Source: Nitrospirota bacterium
Lineage (GTDB): Bacteria; Nitrospinota; Nitrospinia; Nitrospinales; VA-1
DNA length: 6,966 nucleotides
Assembly: GCA_003235465.1 (NCBI GenBank)
Contig: QJWD01000185.1
Span: 1 to 6,966, forward strand
Direction of reading: 5' to 3'
This document shows positions 1 through 5,165 of the stretch, one piece after another. A model generated the notes under the pieces. It saw nothing but the letters and a program-made list of their open reading frames with translations. It did no database searches and had not been told where the DNA came from. The first letter of the stretch is position 1, and each line of letters opens with the position of its first letter. Made by a program: the position numbers and the translations under genes.

Positions 1-1
1 G

Positions 2-121
2 CCTCATCCCGGTGACGCAGGCGAGGATCAGGGTGCCAGCGCCATCGATAACGTAAAGGTCGACCTGACCCTCGACCCGGCGGATAAGGATTACAATCCT
101 CCGAAACCCGAGGCCGACTGA
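2..121 (+). CDS. C-terminal end of an unidentified protein (5' truncated by window edge)
   Basis: This is the only plus-strand frame that stays open from the window edge to a stop followed closely by a terminator; the other two frames hit stops at once or by about base 56. The visible 39 residues are hydrophilic and acidic, ending VDLTLDPADKDYNPPKPEAD, with no membrane segment and no motif I recognise. The proline-rich, charged end looks like a flexible C-terminal tail. The strong terminator at 206-242, about 85 bases after the stop and in the same direction, fits the end of a transcription unit. Function cannot be told from this fragment, and the reading frame itself is supported only by openness and context. 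Confidence 0.5.
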   Translation, partial: PHPGDAGEDQGASAIDNVKVDLTLDPADKDYNPPKPEAD

Positions 122-163
122 TCCATCCCCAGTCCACTCAACAGTTAATCGCGAGGAATACCA

Positions 164-181
164 TGGGGGGATGAACCCCCA
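164..181 (+). other. G6/C5 hairpin in the 3' untranslated stretch
   Basis: TGGGGG (164-169) pairs with CCCCCA (176-181) across a 6-base loop. It lies between the stop of the first gene and the terminator and has no T-tract, so it is not a terminator itself. It could stabilise the 3' end of the transcript; no function is proven. Confidence 0.3.
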
Positions 182-205
182 GGCTGAATAGACGGATGAA
201 TAAGG

Positions 206-242
206 AACCAGGATGCCGGAAGGCGTCCTGGTTTTTTATTTC
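206..242 (+). terminator. Rho-independent terminator of the first gene
   Basis: AACCAGGATGCC (206-217) pairs with GGCGTCCTGGTT (222-233) through a GGAA tetraloop. The 12-bp stem has a single G-U wobble and runs into a T-tract (232-237, then ATTT). The T-tract is on the plus-strand side, so it ends rightward transcription from the partial gene. Confidence 0.9.
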
Positions 243-470
243 CCGCAGATTTTCAGGGGTTTAGACCGAAAAATAATCTCGATTCTTTGAAATTGTATCC
301 GATAGGGTGGGCATGATAAGATCGGTGTGAAAGATTCAGCAGTCCAGGCACCCGGCCACACCTTCCTGCGGCAAACCCTCAGGTCGTCGAGTTACCCGCA
401 CACCGGATGGAATATTCAGCAACCACGGTGTCGAAACCATGATCCACACATCACAACCCAGGAGAATCGA
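243..470 (+). other. Gene-free stretch: AT-rich promoter region and long leader before the histone-like gene
   Basis: No convincing gene lies between the terminator and the start at 471. The first part (about 243-320) is visibly more AT-rich than the rest of the window, as promoter regions often are. The second part (about 321-470) would be a 5' leader of roughly 150 bases. An in-frame extension from a GTG at 327 is open, but its translation (rich in Ser, His, Pro, Arg and Gln) does not look like protein and lacks a good ribosome binding site. I see no known riboswitch. Confidence 0.5.
287..317 (+). promoter_or_regulatory. Weak candidate sigma70 promoter for the histone-like gene
   Basis: TTGAAA (287-292) could serve as -35 and CATGAT (312-317) as -10, with a 19-base spacer. 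An alternative -10 is GATAAG (315-320) with TTGTAT (293-298) as -35. It is the best promoter-like arrangement between the terminator at 206-242 and the gene at 471, but the match is only moderate. Confidence 0.3.
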
Positions 471-650
471 ATGACGACGCATGACCAAATCGTAACCGCC
501 TATGAAACCTATTTGGCAGAGAGCGAGAGCTTTGAAACCAAGAATGTCAAAGCGGCCGCCGCGCGCGCGCGTAAGGCGCTGGCCGAATTAGGCAAGCTGG
601 TCAAGGCCCGCAGGGCCGAGATCCAGGAGCGCAAAAACAGCCTGGGTTGA
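471..650 (+). CDS. Small histone H1-like (Hc1-type) protein
   Basis: This 59-residue protein starts at ATG 471, with AGGAG at 460-464 six bases upstream. The N-terminal half is acidic and amphipathic (IVTAYETYLAESESFE), the second half strongly basic (KNVKAAAARARKALAELGKL, then KARRAEIQERKN). The 'KAAAxRxRKALxELxKLxKxxRxEIQ' pattern matches the short bacterial relatives of the chlamydial Hc1 / histone H1-like family, which carry the helical core without the long lysine-rich tail. Known Hc1 proteins bind and compact DNA; a nucleoid role here is inferred from similarity seen by eye. The gene stands alone, with a terminator on each side and a long leader, which suggests independent and possibly abundant expression. 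A different small helical protein is possible if the family match fails. Confidence 0.72.
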   Translation: MTTHDQIVTAYETYLAESESFETKNVKAAAARARKALAELGKLVKARRAEIQERKNSLG

Positions 651-663
651 TCGTCAGTCTCTC

Positions 664-700
664 AAGGGCTTGCGGGTGTATACCGCAGGCCCTTTTTTTT
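664..700 (+). terminator. Rho-independent terminator of the histone-like gene
   Basis: AAGGGCTTGCGG (664-675) pairs with CCGCAGGCCCTT (683-694) with one G-U wobble and a 7-base loop, followed by an unbroken run of eight T (693-700). It begins 14 bases after the stop codon of the small gene and points rightward. Confidence 0.93.
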
Positions 701-786
701 CCGGCGGGGATGGGGCGCGCAACTTGCCCCTGGCGGCCCGGCTTGCCTCTCCGGCCGGTACCTGGCCGGTTGTTTCTCCCGGACCC

Positions 787-815
787 TTGACAAATTAAAA
801 TGATCGTTTTATAAT
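787..815 (+). promoter_or_regulatory. Consensus sigma70 promoter of tetR, predicting a leaderless mRNA
   Basis: TTGACA (787-792) and TATAAT (810-815) are perfect consensus hexamers separated by exactly 17 bases. Transcription should begin 6-8 bases after the -10 box, at 821-823, which is the ATG of the repressor gene (822). The spacer holds the operator at 796-811. Confidence 0.88.
796..811 (+). promoter_or_regulatory. Operator 1 (TetR-type palindrome) in the tetR promoter
   Basis: TAAAATGATCGTTTTA is an inverted repeat centred on GATC with one mismatched pair. It fills most of the spacer of the tetR promoter and overlaps the first two bases of its -10 box. Its reverse complement occurs exactly at 1420-1435 in front of the next gene. 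Repressor bound here would block RNA polymerase, giving autorepression. Confidence 0.82.
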
Positions 816-821
816 AGACGC

Positions 822-1400
822 ATGTCACGCTTGAAGGAATACGACAGGGAAAACGTGCTGGAGAGAGCCGCCGACCTTTTCTGGCGAAAGGGCTTCGAGG
901 CCGCCTCGATGAGCGAGATGGTCGAGGCCACGGGTTTAAACAGCGCCAGCATGTACAAGGAATTCGGCAGCAAGGAGGCCCTGTTCAGAAGCGCCCTCTC
1001 GCACTATGAGACAACGCGCCTTTCGCCCCTGCTTCAGGTATTGCGGGAAAGCCCGGGTCTACAGGGCCTGGACAATTTCCTCGAGGCCGCCGCGGGGCGG
1101 GCGGGCAGCCGGGGCTACAAGGGCTGCCTAATGCTGAACACCCTGACGGAAAAAAATTCAGTGAGCCCGGCGGCCATCCAGCAGGTGGAGACGTTCTGCG
1201 CCAAACTGAAGGACGCGCTTCAGGTTTCCATCGGCGAGGCCAGGGAGCGGGGCGAGATTCCCCCGGGCAAGGACCCGGCGGCGCTGGCGGACTTCATCAT
1301 TTGCATGATTCACGGCATGGTGCTGTACGGGCGGGCGAACGCCCACAAGGCGCACATCGGCGGCATCGTCGATACCGTTCGGGCCACGCTCACCCGCTGA
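822..1400 (+). CDS. TetR/AcrR-family transcriptional repressor
   Basis: This 192-residue protein has a TetR N-terminal DNA-binding domain (about 8-55): 'YDRENVLERAADLFWRKGFEAASMSEM' leads into the helix-turn-helix and the hallmark 'SMYKEFGSKEALF' (43-55). The rest should be the helical dimerisation and ligand-binding domain. It has the 'GCLMLNT' segment (101-107) typical of the subgroup with a conserved cysteine at this place, here Cys102; Cys126 and Cys161 are also present. In NemR, a member of a related group, a cysteine in this region senses electrophiles, so thiol sensing is possible but unproven. The start is fixed: an in-frame TGA at 801 leaves no upstream start, and no Shine-Dalgarno precedes ATG 822. 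Paired operators at 796-811 and 1420-1435 point to control of itself and of the AhpD-like/DUF2461 operon. Confidence 0.93.
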   Translation: MSRLKEYDRENVLERAADLFWRKGFEAASMSEMVEATGLNSASMYKEFGSKEALFRSALSHYETTRLSPLLQVLRESPGLQGLDNFLEAAAGRAGSRGYKGCLMLNTLTEKNSVSPAAIQQVETFCAKLKDALQVSIGEARERGEIPPGKDPAALADFIICMIHGMVLYGRANAHKAHIGGIVDTVRATLTR

Positions 1401-1408
1401 AAATTTTT

Positions 1409-1439
1409 TTGGCTAATTTTAAAACGATCATTTTATAAC
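1409..1439 (+). promoter_or_regulatory. Candidate promoter of the AhpD-like/DUF2461 operon
   Basis: TATAAC (1434-1439) is a good -10 box. The best -35 is TTGGCT (1409-1414) with a long 19-base spacer, so this promoter is weaker than that of tetR. The -10 shares its first two bases with the operator at 1420-1435. A start near 1446 would leave a leader of about 36 bases. Confidence 0.6.
1420..1435 (+). promoter_or_regulatory. Operator 2 (TetR-type palindrome) before the AhpD-like gene
   Basis: TAAAACGATCATTTTA is the exact reverse complement of operator 1 (796-811), with the same GATC centre. Its right end overlaps the operon's -10 box by two bases, the same placement as at the tetR promoter. 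A chance 16-base match in this GC-rich DNA at two consecutive promoters is very unlikely. Confidence 0.85.
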
Positions 1440-1440
1440 T

Positions 1441-1457
1441 GCGGGCCGGTTGCCCGC
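1441..1457 (+). other. Small hairpin at the 5' end of the operon leader
   Basis: GCGGGC (1441-1446) and GCCCGC (1452-1457) form a 6-bp stem with a 5-base loop, close to the predicted transcription start and 12 bases before the ribosome binding site AGAGGAG (1469-1475). It may protect the 5' end; it does not mask the ribosome binding site. Confidence 0.3.
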
Positions 1458-1481
1458 CTTCAACACAGAGAGGAGCGCATC

Positions 1482-2021
1482 ATGAAAGTTTTCACCAGGC
1501 ACAGCGAATCGACCGCGCCCGAGGGTTCGGCGGAGGTTCTCGCCCAGGTCAGCGAGCGTTACGGCTTCATCCCGAATCTCGCGGCCTACCTGGCGGAATC
1601 GCCCGCGGCGCTCGGCGGCCTGCTGGCGCTCGCCGGAGCGTTCGATCAAACCTCGTTCAGCGAAATCGAACGGCAGCTCATTCAACTCACCGTGAGCGTC
1701 GAGAACAACTGCGATTACTGCCGCTCGGCGCACAGGGCCATGGCCAGGAAGGCGGGGATGGAACGGGCCGCCGTGGACGCCGTGCTGGCCGGCCAGCCGG
1801 TTGGCGGCAAGCTGGAGGCGCTTCGGCAGTTCACACGCACGCTGGTCGAGAAACGCGGCTGGGCGGGGGACGAGGCGGTGAACGCCTTCCTTGAAGCCGG
1901 TTACAGCAAGGCACAGGTGTTCGAAACGGTGATGGGGGTGGCGCTGAAGACCCTCACCAACTACAGCAATCACCTGGCCGGCGCCGTTCCCAACCCGGAG
2001 TTCGGCGATGGAGGCGAGTGA
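1482..2021 (+). CDS. AhpD-like / carboxymuconolactone decarboxylase family protein (peroxidase-related)
   Basis: This 179-residue protein starts at ATG 1482, with AGAGGAG six bases upstream. It has the AhpD catalytic signature 'VENNCDYCRSAH' (73-84): Glu74, the redox pair Cys77 and Cys80, and His84. In AhpD this set reduces peroxide or relays thiol electrons from a cytoplasmic partner. The helical flanks 'IERQLIQLTVS' before it and 'VFETVMGVALKTLTNYSNHL' after it are typical of the peroxidase-related CMD subgroup. No signal peptide is seen, so it should be cytoplasmic. It is the first gene of an operon with the DUF2461 gene and is probably repressed by the upstream TetR protein through operator 2. 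Physiological substrate is unknown; thiol-dependent peroxide or electrophile handling is the natural guess. Confidence 0.9.
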   Translation: MKVFTRHSESTAPEGSAEVLAQVSERYGFIPNLAAYLAESPAALGGLLALAGAFDQTSFSEIERQLIQLTVSVENNCDYCRSAHRAMARKAGMERAAVDAVLAGQPVGGKLEALRQFTRTLVEKRGWAGDEAVNAFLEAGYSKAQVFETVMGVALKTLTNYSNHLAGAVPNPEFGDGGE

Positions 2022-2692
2022 TGGCAGCGGGGTTCGGCGGTTTCCCGGAGGACACGCCGCGCTTTCTCGGGGAACTCGCAAAAAACAACAACAAGCTCTG
2101 GTTTGAGGAGAACAAGGGCCGCTATATCGATGGCGTGAAAGAGCCGGCGGAAGAGTTCGCGCGCGCCCTCACCGGGCGGATGCAGAAAAAATTTCCCGAC
2201 CTCAAGCCGCTTTGTGCGAAAGTCTTCCGGATCCACCGGGACATCCGCTTCAGCCACGACAAGACGCCCTACAAGACGCACATCGGCATCCGTCTTTCCT
2301 GGGAAAGCGGCAAGGGGTGCAGCCTGCCGTTCTTTTATGTGCAGATCGAGGCCGGCGGCCTTTGGCTCGTCACCGGGGTGAAGGCCTTCGAGCGGCAGGC
2401 CATGGAAGCGTACCGCAGAGCGCTCGCCGACACGCGCCAAGCCGCTCGCCTCGTCCGCCTCGTGGACGGGCTCACAGGGAAGGGGCTCAAGCTCGGCGGA
2501 GAAAAAACCAAACGCCTGCCGCCGGGACTTAACGGAGAGGGGCCGGCGGCGGAACTGGGTAAGCACAAGGGCCTGTATGTCGAGGAGAGCCTGCCGCTTG
2601 CCGCCGTCTTGCACCAGCCGGAACTGGTGGAATATTGCGTCGATAGGTTCAAGCGGGCCAAGCCGCTTTACGACTGGCTCGGCAAGCTGTAG
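2021..2692 (+). CDS. DUF2461 (TIGR02453-type) family protein
   Basis: This 223-residue protein belongs to an uncharacterised conserved family (DUF2461). Recognisable blocks are 'FLGELAKNNNKLWFEENKGRY' near the N-terminus (15-35), the diagnostic 'FRIHRDIRFSHDKTPYKTHI' (69-88) and 'KHKGLYVE' (181-188). Length is normal for the family and the protein looks complete and soluble. The ATG at 2021 overlaps the upstream TGA (2019-2021), and GGAGG at 2010-2014 is six bases away. A GTG at 2018 would add one residue but spaces worse. The overlap implies translational coupling with the AhpD-like gene and shared TetR control. No enzymatic activity is established for the family as far as I know, so none is claimed. 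No terminator is obvious after the stop. Confidence 0.9.
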   Translation: MAAGFGGFPEDTPRFLGELAKNNNKLWFEENKGRYIDGVKEPAEEFARALTGRMQKKFPDLKPLCAKVFRIHRDIRFSHDKTPYKTHIGIRLSWESGKGCSLPFFYVQIEAGGLWLVTGVKAFERQAMEAYRRALADTRQAARLVRLVDGLTGKGLKLGGEKTKRLPPGLNGEGPAAELGKHKGLYVEESLPLAAVLHQPELVEYCVDRFKRAKPLYDWLGKL

Positions 2693-2732
2693 GACGGCGC
2701 TTCCTCCCGCGCTCCTCCCGAAGGCGGATAAA

Positions 2733-2763
2733 TTGCACCCTTTCCCGCGGCGAAAGCTATAAT
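2733..2763 (+). promoter_or_regulatory. Candidate promoter of trkH
   Basis: A perfect -10 box TATAAT lies at 2758-2763. The nearest -35-like hexamer is TTGCAC (2733-2738), giving a long 19-base spacer, so the -35 assignment is weak. A start near 2770 would give a GC-rich leader of about 90 bases before the preferred start codon. Confidence 0.55.
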
Positions 2764-2844
2764 GGGCCGCCCGCTGCCCGGCCGTGCACCGTGTGAAAGC
2801 CAGCGGGTGCCCGCGTGCCGTAGCGCCTGCGGAACGCCGCTCAA

Positions 2845-2857
2845 GGGGAGAGACCCC
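2845..2857 (+). promoter_or_regulatory. Ribosome binding site of trkH inside a small hairpin
   Basis: GGGG (2845-2848) can pair with CCCC (2854-2857) across AGAGA. The G-run is also the core of the Shine-Dalgarno sequence for the TTG start at 2859, so the stem could lower translation initiation. The short stem makes this a modest effect at best. Confidence 0.35.
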
Positions 2858-2858
2858 G

Positions 2859-4361
2859 TTGCAATTCTTTTCAGCTCGCATCAACCTCCGCCGGATTTTT
2901 TCTTTCATCGGAAAGTTATTGCTGGTCTTTGCCGTCGCCATGCTGCTGCCCGCCGCCGTCGAAGGCGACGCTTCGGCGGATGCGATGGCTTTCCTGGGTT
3001 CCGCCGCCGTCACCGGGCTTGCGGGCAGCCTGCTCGCGTTGTTCGCCCCTGCGCCGCGCGAGGTGCTGAACTTCAAGGAATCGTTCCTCCTCACCACCCT
3101 GGCCTGGGTGATCACCAGCCTGTTCTCATCGCTGCCGTTCGCCTTCGGCACGCTCGGCCTCGGTTTCACCGACGCTTTCTTCGAGGCCGCCTCCGGCCTC
3201 ACCACCACCGGCGCGACGGTGCTTTCCGGTCTCGACCAGATGCCCAGGGGTATCCTGCTCTGGCGCGCGCTGTTGCAATGGATCGGCGGCATCGGCATCA
3301 TCGTGCTCGCGCTCGCGATATTGCCCCACCTGGGCATCGGCGGGATGCACCTCTTTCACACCGAGTCATCCGACCGGTCGACGAACCCGTTTCCCAGGAT
3401 CCGCTCGCTGATGCAGGCGATTTTTTTCGTTTACCTTGGCCTGAGCCTCCTCTCTGCCCTGGCCTACCTCGCCGCCGGGATGACGGCGTTCGATGCCGTG
3501 GCGCACGCGCTGACCACCATCGCCACCGGCGGCTATTCCACATCCGACCATTCCATCGGCAAGTTCGGCGCCGCCGTGCAGGGGGTCGCCATCGTTTTCA
3601 TGCTGCTCGCCAGCCTGCCCATGGTGCTTTACGTGCGGGCGGTGCGCGGCGACGTTCAGTCCATTTGGAAAGACGGGCAGGTCCGGCTGTTTTTTCTCGT
3701 GGTGGGGGCCTGCGTGCTGCTGTTCACCCTGTGGCTCTGGGGGGCGGGGCGCGAATCCCTCGGCGGCGCGCTCCTGCACGTGGCCTTTCACGTCACCTCC
3801 ATCATATCCACCACCGGCTACTCCACCACCGATTACAGCCAGTGGGGCACGCTGGCGTTCGAGACGTTTTTCTTTCTCACCTTCGTCGGCGGCTGCAGCG
3901 GGTCCATCGCCGGCGGCATAAAGATGTTCCGCTTCGAGGTGATGTTCGACCTGATCCGCATTCAACTGAAGCGAATGGTCGACCCAGGCCTCGTTGTTTT
4001 GCCCAAGTACAACCAGAAGCCGATCAAGGATGAAACGGTGCATTCGGTGCTGGTCTTCATCGTTCTGTATCTCGTTCTTACTTCGTTGCTCGCGGTGGCG
4101 CTGTCCATGCTGGGCCTCGATTTCATCACTTCCGCCAGCGCGTCGTTTTCCGCCATGGCCAACGTCGGGCCGGGGCTCGGCGAGGTGATCGGCCCGGGGC
4201 ACAATTACTCCACCCTGCCCGGTGCGGCCAAATGGGTTCTGGCCTTCGGCATGTTCGTCGGCCGGCTCGAGATCTTCACCGTCCTCATCCTGTTCACCCC
4301 CGGCTTCTGGAGGCGCGAGGCGGGCGCGGAGGAAGCCCGCCCTGAGCCAGGAACTAGCTGA
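2859..4361 (+). CDS. trkH: TrkH-type potassium transporter membrane subunit
   Basis: This 500-residue inner-membrane protein carries the fourfold TrkH/Trk/Ktr fold. Each pseudo-repeat has its filter segment: 'TTTGATV' (115-121), 'ATGGYS' (222-227), 'STTGYS' (317-322) and 'ANVGPG' (434-439), around the conserved filter glycines. Hydrophobic helices lie near 11-34, 43-63, 76-97, 133-155, 187-207, 240-262, 275-295, 396-418 and 459-481. The 'LQWIGGIGIIVLALAILP' block (139-156) and the two extra N-terminal helices favour TrkH over KtrB. TrkH imports K+ together with the NAD-binding regulator TrkA, which is not in this window. The start is chosen at TTG 2859 because AGGGGAGAG (2844-2852) is well placed. 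An upstream GTG (2784) would add 25 residues rich in Arg, Pro and Cys that do not resemble the family. Confidence 0.93.
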   Translation: MQFFSARINLRRIFSFIGKLLLVFAVAMLLPAAVEGDASADAMAFLGSAAVTGLAGSLLALFAPAPREVLNFKESFLLTTLAWVITSLFSSLPFAFGTLGLGFTDAFFEAASGLTTTGATVLSGLDQMPRGILLWRALLQWIGGIGIIVLALAILPHLGIGGMHLFHTESSDRSTNPFPRIRSLMQAIFFVYLGLSLLSALAYLAAGMTAFDAVAHALTTIATGGYSTSDHSIGKFGAAVQGVAIVFMLLASLPMVLYVRAVRGDVQSIWKDGQVRLFFLVVGACVLLFTLWLWGAGRESLGGALLHVAFHVTSIISTTGYSTTDYSQWGTLAFETFFFLTFVGGCSGSIAGGIKMFRFEVMFDLIRIQLKRMVDPGLVVLPKYNQKPIKDETVHSVLVFIVLYLVLTSLLAVALSMLGLDFITSASASFSAMANVGPGLGEVIGPGHNYSTLPGAAKWVLAFGMFVGRLEIFTVLILFTPGFWRREAGAEEARPEPGTS

Positions 4362-4485
4362 AAAGTAGGGGGATATGTTGATTTTGTGGGTGCGCGCTGG
4401 GCCCGTTCAGGTTACACTGCATAAAGAGCCAATGCGGGCCAGAGGCCGCCGGGCTCCTGATTTTCCTCCTGCGGAGAAAACGCGA

Positions 4486-4992
4486 ATGGGCGGTTGGATG
4501 AAGGAACTCGAAGAGCGCGGCCTTTCACGGGGCAACCTCACAGGAGCCCGGCTGAACCGCGCCAACCTCGAATGGGCGCAGCTTTCCCAGTCGAAGATGA
4601 TGCGCGCCAACCTGATGGGGGCGTACCTGATGGGCGCATCGCTGAACGGCGCCAACCTCACCTCGGCCGATCTCAGCCAGGCGCGCATGCGAAGCGCCAA
4701 CCTGTCCGGCGCGGTGCTGGTGGGCGCGAACCTCACCGCCGCCGACCTCATGAAGGCCGATCTCACCTTCGCCGATCTTTCCAACGCCGATCTGCAAAGC
4801 GCGGTGCTCTCCGGCGCCAACCTCATCGGCGCCGATTTAAGCCAGGCGCGCAACCTCGAAGCCAAGCAGCTTAAAGCCGCTATTCTTAGCCCCGACACCA
4901 AACTGCCCCGCCACCTTCAGGTGGAAGTGGAGGAGGAGAACGGAGAAGACGCCTCCAAGGACCTGGACTCACTTCTCGACACCTTCCGCTGA
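4486..4992 (+). CDS. Pentapeptide-repeat protein
   Basis: This 168-residue protein is almost entirely a run of 'A(D/N)LxG'-type pentapeptides. From residue 16 (GNLTG) to 120 (ADLSQ) there are 21 consecutive repeats without a break. The central residue is Leu except for Met at 38 and 68, and the preceding small residue is nearly always Ala. Such runs fold into a four-sided right-handed beta-helix, here about five turns. The run decays at 121-135 and is followed by an acidic tail (147-168). No signal peptide or membrane helix is seen, so it should be cytoplasmic. ATG 4486 is preferred because GGAGA (4473-4477) is well spaced. ATG 4375 would add an unlike N-terminus of 37 residues. Known members range from gyrase-protecting DNA mimics (MfpA, Qnr) to proteins of unknown role; nothing here decides the function. 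Confidence 0.9.
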   Translation: MGGWMKELEERGLSRGNLTGARLNRANLEWAQLSQSKMMRANLMGAYLMGASLNGANLTSADLSQARMRSANLSGAVLVGANLTAADLMKADLTFADLSNADLQSAVLSGANLIGADLSQARNLEAKQLKAAILSPDTKLPRHLQVEVEEENGEDASKDLDSLLDTFR

Positions 4993-5035
4993 TTTTTCCG
5001 CTGCGCCCCGCCGCCAAAGCCCCGGCTCTATTTAC

Positions 5036-5065
5036 TGGAAATCGCCCCCGCGGGTTGCATAAAAT
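5036..5065 (+). promoter_or_regulatory. Candidate promoter of htpX
   Basis: TAAAAT (5060-5065) matches the -10 consensus at five of six positions, and TGGAAA (5036-5041) is a possible -35 with an 18-base spacer. It lies in the 173-base gap between the pentapeptide gene and htpX, about 100 bases before the start codon. GGGTTG (5052-5057) and CAACCC (5074-5079) flank the -10 box as a spaced inverted repeat. Confidence 0.35.
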
Positions 5066-5165
5066 AAACCAGACAACCCATTCATAAACTCAATGATCCG
5101 GTTTTGGCCACGCCGCTTTGTTTCGGCCGCGAAGGCAAACCCGGCATCGACAGGAGGCATACCCG

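Noticed and set aside
163..191. Tiny reading frames (ATG 163 with three codons; ATG 171 with six codons) after an AGGA
   Set aside because: Far too short and in a terminator-proximal 3' stretch; nothing downstream suggests a leader peptide or attenuation.
327..470. In-frame extension of the histone-like gene from GTG 327
   Set aside because: The extra 48 residues have untypical composition (Ser, His, Pro, Arg and Gln rich), there is no clear ribosome binding site at 327, and ATG 471 has a well-placed AGGAG and a family-like start.
751..769. CCGGCC/GGCCGG inverted repeat upstream of the tetR promoter as a second terminator or operator
   Set aside because: It is short, typical of GC-rich DNA, has no true T-run and is not repeated near the other promoter.
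1970..3337. 455-codon minus-strand frame across the DUF2461 and trkH genes
   Set aside because: It is antisense to two clearly recognised families; the translation is low-complexity and an effect of high GC.
2762..4033. 423-codon plus-strand frame overlapping trkH
   Set aside because: It is an Arg/His/Pro-rich off-frame reading of trkH, whose own frame has all four filter motifs.
4319..4341. GGCGGGC/GCCCGCC hairpin as a trkH terminator
   Set aside because: The 7-bp stem is perfect, but it lies inside the trkH coding region and is not followed by T residues.
4375..4485. Upstream ATG 4375 for the pentapeptide protein, just after AGGGGGA
   Set aside because: The G-run is only three to four bases from the ATG and the added residues do not resemble the family; GGAGA before ATG 4486 is better spaced.
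4486..4992. Short DNA direct repeats in the pentapeptide gene as a CRISPR-like or tandem repeat array
   Set aside because: The 15-base periodicity is explained by the coding of pentapeptides; unit sequences vary at synonymous and surface positions and there are no spacers.
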